A stretch of 6,196 nt of DNA from an uncultured Eubacteriales bacterium (GTDB lineage Bacteria > Bacillota_A > Clostridia > Lachnospirales > Lachnospiraceae), in assembly GCA_900321365.1 (NCBI GenBank), contig ONVT01000035.1, positions 1-6,196 on the forward strand, in the 5' to 3' direction. Made by a program: the position numbers and the translations under genes. The notes beneath the pieces were generated by a model. It made no database searches. It saw only the letters and a list, made by a program, of their open reading frames with translations, and had not been told where the DNA came from. Below, piece by piece: positions 1-6,011 of this stretch. How positions within the stretch are numbered: position 1 is the first letter of the stretch; each line of letters begins with the position of its first letter.

Positions 1-1
1 A

Positions 2-2278
2 AAGGTGGAAAACTATGAGGACGCGGTAGAGTCGCTCAATTATGTGGCATCCCTTCTCGGCCTGACAAATGGAGCCCTGTTCTTCTGCGTCTACGCCGGG
101 ATTGATTACACGACAGGCTACACGTACTATCTGTTTCTGCAGAGGGACGGAGACGTGACGATTGTCAACGCGTCGATCAAAATCTATGTCGATCCCGACG
201 GTTATACCGCAGCGCTCTCCTGCAGCTTTGATCCGTCGACAGGAGTCAGGGAGGAGACAAAGGGGAGCATTTCCGCCCAGGAAGCGGAGCAGATCGTCAG
301 GGAGGCATATCCTGGCCGGCTGATCCGGATCTATTCAGAGTTCACAGGACAGGCCGGAGTCATGGAAGGCGGCCAGAACATCCATGTCTGGTCGGTATTC
401 ACGGACAATCCGGATATGTCCGCGGGAGGAAGCGACATGCCCTATCTGCAGCATTTTGTAAGCTACAGCGGGCAGTACCTGATGAACCTTCCCTGCTCCA
501 CCACGAACGTGCCGCTTCTTCAGGAGGACGACGCGCTCGAGCGGAAGGCGAAGGCGATGTTCGAGGGCTACGAAAAGGCCCAGTGGGAGGGCGAGGTCCG
601 GCTCCATGACGGAAGCACCATAAACCTGACAATCCCGGTTGCCAGGAGCCTGGAGGACGGCCGCTATTATCTGATGGATCTGGACAGGAAGATGCTGGTG
701 GCGGACTACAGGGAGGTCGTGTACGGATCGGGGGAGTATGTCATCTCTTCCTCGGACACGAACAGCGGGTGGAAGGACCGGGAGCTTCTGGCGATGTACA
801 ACATCGGCCGCGTCTATGACTATTACGCGGATCACGGCCTTTATTCCGTGGACGGGAGCGGGATTCCGCTGGCCATCCTGAGCGGTGTCTGCAATGCGGA
901 CGGCTCCGCGATCGACAACGCCTTCTTCAACGGATTCTGGGACGGCTTCGGCGTATTTGCCATCAGCGACATCAATGATAACGTGGAATGCCTGGATATC
1001 ATGGGACACGAATTCACACACGGAATCACGTCCTATACCATGGGAGGCAGCGCCTATGTGAATGATCTCGGCGCGATCAACGAGGCATACTCGGATATCA
1101 TGGGCAACCTCTGTGAACTCACCTATTCGATCAATGACCTCTCCATCGCGGCGGGGAAGACGACCGGACAGTTCGACATCACGGGAACAACCCCGTATGG
1201 ATCTTCCGATGACCTGGATCCGGTGATTCCGGACTGGCGGATCGGGGAGATGGGAGGGAAAGTCTACCGTGACATGAGCGACCCGGTCCGTTACCGGCAG
1301 CCGGCATTTGTGGGGGACGCCTATTACTGCCTTCCGACTACGGCTGCCCGGTCGACTGTCGACAATGACTACGGCGGAGTCCATGAGAACAGCTCTCTTC
1401 TGGGCAATATCGCCTGGGTCCTGAACGAGCGCGGCCTCAACTATGAAAGGCAGTATTCACTCTGGATGACGGCGGCGAACATGATGACGCCCAAAAGTGA
1501 TTACGACGATATTCTCCAGGCGCTGATCTTCGCGAGGAAGACCTACGGGTTGGAGGACGAGATTGACACCTGGCTGGAGGAGGCGTTCGCGGAGCGGGGC
1601 CTGCTGGAGAATTCCCACTCGCAGAGCGGAACCTGGGACGGCGTCTCATTCGTTGAGTACAACGCGGATTCCCTTGAAGTGAAAGACGAAACGCCCGGGG
1701 ATACACTGGGCGGATTCCTGACCGGCGGGACGCAGGAAGACGCTGAGAGTGAGGCGCAGAATACAGGCGGTACGCTGGGCGGATTGCTGACAGGCGGGAC
1801 GCAGACAGATGCCGGGGATGAGACGCAGAATGCAGGTGATGAACCGTATCTCGTGCAGGAAGACAGGGCATACGCCGCGGCGGAAGAGGCTGGTGAAGCC
1901 CTGGTTGGAATGCTTTCGGGAGAAGACTGGCTTGCGGGCGTCGGACTGGACCGGGAGGGCAGGATCACAAGGGAAGGCTTTGGAAGAATCGAGACGGATA
2001 TCGCTCCTGAGGACATGGAAAAAGTGGCGGGCATGGTCATCCTGGAGCCATACACGTTCGAAACGGTCGGCGTTAACTGTCCGGATGAAGAAGGGCATCT
2101 TTCCCTCCTGATTCCGGAGGGAACATACTGGGTTACGCTCTGCGTGATGAACTACGCGGGTCCGAGCCGGACCGAGTACTGGCCGTACACGAAGAACGGG
2201 AGTTTCGAGAAGATGGATACACACACCCTCTTCGGCGAGGTGGAGGTGAAGGCGGGGCAGAGCACCCTGCTGGGCTGA
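2..2278 (+). CDS. Secreted M4-family (thermolysin-type) zinc metallopeptidase, 5' end missing
   Basis: Predicted exported neutral metalloendopeptidase that cleaves proteins outside the cell. Residues are numbered from the codon at 5. Residues about 40-75 look like an FTP propeptide domain and 88-165 like PepSY, which normally fold and inhibit the enzyme until they are removed. The M4 catalytic domain spans about 195-545. It has the zinc motif HEFTH (H335, E336, H339), the third ligand E360 in GAINEAYSD, D364 and E371 at thermolysin calcium-site positions, PDWRIGE (409-415), MSDP (424-427), and DYGGVH with catalytic H460. All key residues are present, so it should be active. Residues 567-612 are a repeated linker. 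Residues 613-757 form an unassigned domain whose GHLSLLIPEGTYWVTL stretch (697-712) resembles a carboxypeptidase-regulatory-like beta fold. The reading frame is open to the window edge and no signal peptide is seen, so the GTG at 5 is probably internal. The family call is secure; the C-terminal fold is a guess. Confidence 0.93.
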   Translation, partial: KVENYEDAVESLNYVASLLGLTNGALFFCVYAGIDYTTGYTYYLFLQRDGDVTIVNASIKIYVDPDGYTAALSCSFDPSTGVREETKGSISAQEAEQIVREAYPGRLIRIYSEFTGQAGVMEGGQNIHVWSVFTDNPDMSAGGSDMPYLQHFVSYSGQYLMNLPCSTTNVPLLQEDDALERKAKAMFEGYEKAQWEGEVRLHDGSTINLTIPVARSLEDGRYYLMDLDRKMLVADYREVVYGSGEYVISSSDTNSGWKDRELLAMYNIGRVYDYYADHGLYSVDGSGIPLAILSGVCNADGSAIDNAFFNGFWDGFGVFAISDINDNVECLDIMGHEFTHGITSYTMGGSAYVNDLGAINEAYSDIMGNLCELTYSINDLSIAAGKTTGQFDITGTTPYGSSDDLDPVIPDWRIGEMGGKVYRDMSDPVRYRQPAFVGDAYYCLPTTAARSTVDNDYGGVHENSSLLGNIAWVLNERGLNYERQYSLWMTAANMMTPKSDYDDILQALIFARKTYGLEDEIDTWLEEAFAERGLLENSHSQSGTWDGVSFVEYNADSLEVKDETPGDTLGGFLTGGTQEDAESEAQNTGGTLGGLLTGGTQTDAGDETQNAGDEPYLVQEDRAYAAAEEAGEALVGMLSGEDWLAGVGLDREGRITREGFGRIETDIAPEDMEKVAGMVILEPYTFETVGVNCPDEEGHLSLLIPEGTYWVTLCVMNYAGPSRTEYWPYTKNGSFEKMDTHTLFGEVEVKAGQSTLLG
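1703..1840 (+). repeat. Two tandem 69-bp in-frame repeats in the protease gene
   Basis: The units are 1703-1771 and 1772-1840, each encoding 23 residues (567-589 and 590-612). Both begin TLGG(F/L)LTGGTQ and continue with an acidic, glutamine-containing stretch that ends in QN(T/A)G(G/D). The DNA units are diverged but clearly related; both contain ctgggcggatt, for example. They lie between the catalytic domain and the C-terminal domain, so they probably act as a flexible glycine-rich spacer. The copy number may vary between strains; that is inference. Confidence 0.85.
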
Positions 2279-2311
2279 ATCACATCTCCGCCACCCCCGC
2301 AGGTGCGGAAC

Positions 2312-2368
2312 CGCCTCCGCAAGCCACCATAGCAGGAGCGTCGCCAGAGGATGTTTTTTGCTTTTTTT
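2312..2368 (+). terminator. Possible weak terminator of the protease gene
   Basis: CGCCTCCGC (2312-2320) can pair with GCAGGAGCG (2332-2340), giving about 8 base pairs with two single-base bulges around an 11-base loop. T tracts follow at 2354-2359 and 2362-2368. The first T tract is 13 bases past the stem, further than in a classical intrinsic terminator, and the T-rich DNA may instead belong to the next promoter. This is a weak call, made because the two genes appear to be separate transcription units. Confidence 0.2.
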
Positions 2369-2390
2369 CGGTTGTGTTTTATAGTAAAAT
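2358..2390 (+). promoter_or_regulatory. Predicted sigma-A promoter for the c-di-GMP gene pair
   Basis: A -35-like TTGCTT (2358-2363) is followed after 16 bases by TATAGT (2380-2385). An overlapping alternative -10, TAAAAT (2385-2390), matches the consensus at five of six positions but has no well-spaced -35. The -10 region is also a small palindrome, TTTTA-TAG-TAAAA (2377-2389). The AT richness stands out sharply against the GC-rich coding DNA. Transcription would start near 2391-2397, about 50 bases before the GTG start at 2448. The -35 match is poor, so the promoter may need an activator. Confidence 0.45.
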
Positions 2391-2397
2391 GTAAATG

Positions 2398-2418
2398 AAT
2401 TCTGCCAGCGGCGGAATT
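2398..2418 (+). promoter_or_regulatory. 9-bp inverted repeat at the predicted 5' end of the transcript
   Basis: The arms AATTCTGCC (2398-2406) and GGCGGAATT (2410-2418) pair over nine positions, one of them a U-G pair in RNA, around an AGC loop. There is no T run after it, so it is not an intrinsic terminator. It lies directly downstream of the predicted -10 element and 15 bases before the ribosome binding site. It could be a repressor operator, or a 5' hairpin that stabilises the message. The structure is seen in the sequence; the role is inference. Confidence 0.5.
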
Positions 2419-2433
2419 GCCATCATAAAAAAC

Positions 2434-2450
2434 GGAAGGCACCCCGGGTG
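2434..2450 (+). promoter_or_regulatory. Ribosome binding site that selects the GTG start at 2448
   Basis: GGAAGG (2434-2439) lies eight bases before GTG at 2448. The next in-frame ATG, at 2478, has a GGAG directly against it, too close for normal spacing. The GTG start is therefore preferred, and it keeps the short N-terminal tail before the first membrane helix. Confidence 0.65.
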
Positions 2451-4433
2451 GGGAAAGAGATTCAGGTGTCGCCGGAGATGAAAGAAATCTATTTCGATCT
2501 GGGTTCCATCCCGATCTACATTCTGGTCATCTGCACATTCTTCAGCAGGAAGATGAACCGGTACAGAGAATACCACATGTTCTATATTATGAACACAGTG
2601 AGTCTTGTCTGTGCCATTGTTGACGTTGTGATGGAATATGTGGTGAATCCGCCTCCCCTTGTACAGACGGCGGTCACAGTGGGCTGGATGCTCTCTTTCC
2701 TGTATAAGATGCTTCGCAATTCCAGTCTGATCGTTTACTTCCTTTTTATCCTGAGCATTACGAGAACAGAATACAATATCGCTTCTCTGCGCCGGCGGAT
2801 CCTGCTCTGGACGCCACAGGCGGTGGTTGTCGTCCTGCTGCTGCAGAACTTCTTTACCGGCAATGTCTTCCGCGTGACGGCGGAGCACGGATATGAGCGC
2901 GGTCCTCTGCTGATGGCGGTGTACGGGATTGCGATGATCTACTGGGCATTCGGGCTGGTCTATACCATCTGGTGCAGGAAATATCTGACCGCCTCGAAAT
3001 GGCTCGCGCTGATTCTGGTCTTTGCCCTGACTATGGGGTCGGTAGTCGTGCAGATGTTCATGCCGCATCTGATGGTGGAGATGTTCGCTACCGCGATAGC
3101 CCTGCTGGTTGTCATGTTCCTGGTCATCCGGCCGGAGGAGACTATCGACGCAAATGTTGACGCGGAGAATCTGAGCGCATTTCAGCCGGATCTGCGCAAC
3201 CTGCTTCTGTCGAAGCACCGGTTCAGCCTGATGGTTTTCCATATTCCGAACGCTTCGGAGAGGCGCAGCCACCTGGGAGACGCCTCCTACGCGGCGTACA
3301 TCAGTGAGATTATCGATGCAGTCCATATCTGGTTCAGGGAAAAGAAACTGGACACGCAGATCTACTATGAGCAGCCGGAGAATCTCTACCTGATCGTGAC
3401 AGATGAGGTTCCGGATCCCACTGACACGGTGCAGACGTGTATCGCCCATGTAAATGATCAGCTGACCTTGAACTCCGACAGGGGCATCGGCTTCAATCCA
3501 CTGGTCTGCGTGATCTGCTGCCCGGACGATCTCTCGGAGTATGACAGTGTGATGCATCTGTGCCACCGTTTCCAGGAAATCGAAAAGGGGGGCAGGCGCA
3601 TCCGGATGGCATCGGAGTTTGTCGGGACAAAAGAATTCGCCGTGATAGACCACATTGAGACGATCATCCGGAACGCGATCAACGGCGGCGGCCTGGAGGT
3701 ATTCTACCAGCCGATCTATGATGTGACGGAAAAGAGATTCCGGTCCGCCGAAGCCCTCGCCCGTATCAGGGACGCGGAGTTTGGGCTCATTTCACCCGCC
3801 ATCTTCATTCCGGCGGCGGAGAAGTCCGGCATGATCCTTCCCATGGGGACCGCGATTATCGAGTCGGTATTCCGGTTTATCTCACGCAATCCCCTGGAGG
3901 AACTCGGACTGTCTTATATCGAGATCAATCTGTCGGTGCTTCAGTGCCTGCAGAGGGAGCTTCCGGATATTATAGGACAGATGCAGAAAAAGTATGGCGT
4001 TTCCCCGGCTCAGATCAATTTTGAGGTGACGGAATCCATCATGGCATCCGCGGACGAGGTTATGGATCATAACCTCCGGAGACTGTCCGAAATGGGATAC
4101 AGTTTCTCCCTGGATGACTATGGGACGGGGTATTCGAATCTCAGGAGGCTGAGGAGGCTGCCGCTGAATCTTGTCAAGATCGACAAAAGCATGGTGGATG
4201 ACATGTTCACCACAGATGGAAGCATCATCATGAAAAATACCATACAGATGATGCAGGGAATCAGGAAGCAGCTCGTCATCGAGGGGGTTGAGACACAGGA
4301 GACCCTGACAGCGCTGGAACAGATGTCCTGTGACTATATCCAGGGCTTCTATTTCTCGAAGCCGCTGCCGGAGAAGGAGTTTGCCGACTTCCTGATCAAA
4401 AACAATTTAGAGAATGCGGATAAGGCACTGTAA
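2448..4433 (+). CDS. Multi-TM membrane c-di-GMP phosphodiesterase with degenerate GGDEF and EAL domain
   Basis: Predicted to hydrolyse cyclic di-GMP to pGpG at the inner face of the membrane. The N-terminus has six or seven hydrophobic helices (about 15-33, 44-66, 74-104, 119-137, 153-176, 184-205 and 208-227), probably an input module. Residues 230-390 align in pattern with a GGDEF domain that has lost its signatures: DANVDAENLSAF (234-245) stands where DxLTGLxNRxAF is usual, and QPENL (309-313) where GGDEF is usual, so no cyclase activity is expected. The EAL domain (about 402-655) keeps the expected catalytic set: E435 of EAL, N494, E526, D556 and D557 in DDYGTGYSN, K577, E612 in EGVET, and Q632. 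It should therefore be an active phosphodiesterase. Only 75 bases separate it from the downstream cyclase gene, with no evident terminator, so the two are probably co-transcribed. Domain calls are firm; the ligand sensed by the membrane part is unknown. Confidence 0.93.
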   Translation: MGKEIQVSPEMKEIYFDLGSIPIYILVICTFFSRKMNRYREYHMFYIMNTVSLVCAIVDVVMEYVVNPPPLVQTAVTVGWMLSFLYKMLRNSSLIVYFLFILSITRTEYNIASLRRRILLWTPQAVVVVLLLQNFFTGNVFRVTAEHGYERGPLLMAVYGIAMIYWAFGLVYTIWCRKYLTASKWLALILVFALTMGSVVVQMFMPHLMVEMFATAIALLVVMFLVIRPEETIDANVDAENLSAFQPDLRNLLLSKHRFSLMVFHIPNASERRSHLGDASYAAYISEIIDAVHIWFREKKLDTQIYYEQPENLYLIVTDEVPDPTDTVQTCIAHVNDQLTLNSDRGIGFNPLVCVICCPDDLSEYDSVMHLCHRFQEIEKGGRRIRMASEFVGTKEFAVIDHIETIIRNAINGGGLEVFYQPIYDVTEKRFRSAEALARIRDAEFGLISPAIFIPAAEKSGMILPMGTAIIESVFRFISRNPLEELGLSYIEINLSVLQCLQRELPDIIGQMQKKYGVSPAQINFEVTESIMASADEVMDHNLRRLSEMGYSFSLDDYGTGYSNLRRLRRLPLNLVKIDKSMVDDMFTTDGSIIMKNTIQMMQGIRKQLVIEGVETQETLTALEQMSCDYIQGFYFSKPLPEKEFADFLIKNNLENADKAL

Positions 4434-4495
4434 AATACATCTTCTGAAAGACGACAGACAGATTTTGGAAGGAATTCATCACAGTGGGTAATGAT

Positions 4496-4501
4496 GGAGA
4501 G
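4496..4501 (+). promoter_or_regulatory. Ribosome binding site of the GGDEF gene
   Basis: GGAGAG lies seven bases before the ATG at 4509 and fixes that start. The rest of the 4434-4508 gap shows neither a convincing promoter nor a hairpin with a T run, which supports read-through from the EAL gene. Confidence 0.7.
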
Positions 4502-4508
4502 ATAACCG

Positions 4509-5891
4509 ATGAAGAAAAACGATAACAGAGGAGAGAAGAGACGGGACAATCCGGGCGGAATCCGTGCGAATAGCTTTATGATGCTGATGGTCATCCTGTT
4601 TATATTTCTGTATGTGCTTATCATCAGTCTTTTCATGAAGATCAGCAGGGTAAGCGCCTCGCTCTCCGAGACGATGCAGAAATCGAGCTCTTATATTGAG
4701 GAAGCCACTTCCATTCTTGGCGGATCCAGCCTGCTGTCGGAGACGTCGTCCAACTTCATCCTGGTTCCTGTGACAGAGAGCGGGGAGATCAATCTCTCTC
4801 CGCTGATCGCATACGCCGGTGAACTGGAGTCAGACCGCCGCGGGCCACAGGTGGCGGAGCGGTTTCAGGGCTATGAAGTCAGTGACGAGGTAAGAGAGAA
4901 GATCAACACGGCTGCGGACGCCGCCCAGTTCATGCTGGATGCTCAGCTCCATGCCATGGCGCTGGTGACTTCCGTGTATCCCCTTCCTCCCCAGACGCCG
5001 GCATCTGAGATACCGATTCCGGAGCTGAGTAAGGAGGAACAGGATCTGCCGGAAGAGGCGAAGCTTGGCCTGGCCCATAGCCTGATTCTGGGACAGGAAT
5101 ACGGGCAGAACAAATCGGCGGTTTCCTCGAATATCAATGAGAGTACCGGTATGATCAAGGCTGCCATGGGCCAGAAGTCCGCTCAGACGGCAAAGCGCAT
5201 CGGCATTCTGAGAAAACTGCTGTGGGTAGCCACGGCTCTGACCATCATCACCCTGTTCCTGGTTTTTTTCATTATCTACAGGCAGGTGCTGCATCCTCTG
5301 ATCGAGTTCACGCGGCTGATCAATTCCGCGAACCCGCTCACCGAGAAGAAGGGATTACTGGAAGTGAGGAAGCTTGCCGCGGCCTACAACGGACTGCTGC
5401 GCAGAAGAGACGCGCTGGATCAGATTCTCCGCTCCGCCGCGGTGACGGATACCCTGACGAACCTGCCGAACCGGTATGGATACGAGCAGTATATCCTGGA
5501 GCTTCAGGACGGAAGCCACGCGATTGCGCTGCTTCTGTTTGATGTGAATTATCTTAAGATCACCAATGACACTTACGGTCATGCCGCAGGGGATGAGCTC
5601 CTTCGGTCCAGCGCGGAGTGCATCTCATCGTGTTTCGGCAGCAGCGCGGAGCACAACTGTTTCCGCTTCGGCGGAGATGAATTCGCGGCGGTGGTGAAGG
5701 ACGCCAGCCCTGCCGATGTGCAGAAGATGGTCCGGCAGTTCCAGGAGGACCAGAAGAAGCGCGATATCAGCATTGCCTGGGGCTGCGCCTACACGGACGA
5801 CATCGCCGGCACCAACTTCAAGGAGATGATGGCCGAGGCGGACCGGGAAATGTACGAGCAGAAGAGGGAATTGCACGATAAAGAATCATAG
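4509..5891 (+). CDS. Membrane diguanylate cyclase: TM, extracytoplasmic sensor, TM, HAMP-like, GGDEF
   Basis: Predicted to make cyclic di-GMP from two GTP when its outer sensor is triggered. After a basic, polar tail come TM1 (about 22-43), an extracytoplasmic region of about 190 residues (44-236), TM2 (about 237-258) and a HAMP-like linker (about 259-305, with HPLIEF and LLEVRKLAAAYNGLL). The GGDEF domain covers about 306-460: DTLTNLPNR (314-322), metal-binding D345 in FDVNYLKITND, and an intact GGDEF at 388-392 preceded by FRF. The inhibitory RxxD site expected five residues before GGDEF is absent (SAEH there), so product inhibition at that site is unlikely. The sensor is mostly predicted helical, with a proline- and acid-rich segment at 157-183; a four-helix-bundle type is possible, but I do not recognise the family. 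It follows the EAL gene in the same direction. Cyclase activity is well supported; the signal is unknown. Confidence 0.92.
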   Translation: MKKNDNRGEKRRDNPGGIRANSFMMLMVILFIFLYVLIISLFMKISRVSASLSETMQKSSSYIEEATSILGGSSLLSETSSNFILVPVTESGEINLSPLIAYAGELESDRRGPQVAERFQGYEVSDEVREKINTAADAAQFMLDAQLHAMALVTSVYPLPPQTPASEIPIPELSKEEQDLPEEAKLGLAHSLILGQEYGQNKSAVSSNINESTGMIKAAMGQKSAQTAKRIGILRKLLWVATALTIITLFLVFFIIYRQVLHPLIEFTRLINSANPLTEKKGLLEVRKLAAAYNGLLRRRDALDQILRSAAVTDTLTNLPNRYGYEQYILELQDGSHAIALLLFDVNYLKITNDTYGHAAGDELLRSSAECISSCFGSSAEHNCFRFGGDEFAAVVKDASPADVQKMVRQFQEDQKKRDISIAWGCAYTDDIAGTNFKEMMAEADREMYEQKRELHDKES

Positions 5892-5897
5892 ATGGGC

Positions 5898-5915
5898 CAG
5901 GGGAGCGGTGCCCTG
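5898..5915 (+). other. Short inverted repeat just after the GGDEF gene
   Basis: CAGGG (5898-5902) and CCCTG (5911-5915) form a perfect 5-bp stem around an 8-base loop, starting seven bases after the stop codon. No T run follows, so it does not qualify as an intrinsic terminator, although it may mark the transcript's 3' end. Chance occurrence is possible. Confidence 0.3.
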
Positions 5916-5924
5916 AACTGCTGC

Positions 5925-5953
5925 TTGCCAAGTATTGAATTATACTTTAGAAT
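5925..5953 (+). promoter_or_regulatory. Near-consensus sigma-A promoter of the substrate-binding-protein gene
   Basis: TTGCCA (5925-5930) and TAGAAT (5948-5953) each match the consensus at five of six positions and are separated by the optimal 17 bases. Transcription would begin near 5960, leaving a leader of about 50 bases before the ATG at 6012. This is the strongest promoter in the window and indicates that the downstream gene is transcribed independently of the c-di-GMP genes. Confidence 0.7.
5930..5947 (+). promoter_or_regulatory. Candidate operator: perfect dyad inside the promoter spacer
   Basis: AAGTAT (5930-5935) and ATACTT (5942-5947) are exact inverted copies separated by TGAATT. 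The element fills the space between the -35 and -10 hexamers, where a bound dimeric regulator would block RNA polymerase. The dyad is seen directly; the operator role is inference, and no regulator gene is present in the window. Confidence 0.45.
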
Positions 5954-5996
5954 ATGCCCTGACAATTTAATAATGGGAGAAGTGATAGCGAATTGT

Positions 5997-6002
5997 AAGG
6001 AG
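5997..6002 (+). promoter_or_regulatory. Ribosome binding site of the substrate-binding-protein gene
   Basis: AAGGAG lies nine bases before the ATG at 6012, a near-ideal Shine-Dalgarno sequence. It confirms the start of a gene that is cut off by the window end. Confidence 0.8.
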
Positions 6003-6011
6003 ATTACCGTT

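Noticed and set aside
15..17. ATG near the window start as the protease start codon
   Set aside because: It is out of frame with the protease, and the in-frame reading is open to the window edge with the signal peptide missing.
335..1384. Long open frame on the - strand within the protease gene
   Set aside because: It lies wholly inside a gene with all M4 motifs intact; its translation is rich in Arg, His, Val and Asp with no recognisable domain, as expected for the antisense of GC-rich coding DNA.
2283..2370. Possible c-di-GMP (GEMM) riboswitch, prompted by the ccgcaagccacc stretch near 2317
   Set aside because: The other conserved GEMM elements and paired stems are missing, and the stretch lies upstream of the predicted promoter.
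2379..3653. 424-codon open frame on the - strand opposite the EAL gene
   Set aside because: It overlaps a well-supported + strand gene and its promoter; its His-, Asp- and Gln-rich translation has no domain.
4434..4508. Promoter between the EAL and GGDEF genes (TTGGAA at 4465, TAATGA at 4489)
   Set aside because: The -10 match is poor and the spacing is 18; read-through from upstream explains the layout better.
5946..5974. Second promoter (TTTAGA with AATAAT) for the binding-protein gene
   Set aside because: The match is weaker than TTGCCA-17-TAGAAT just upstream, and AT-rich leaders often give such chance hits.
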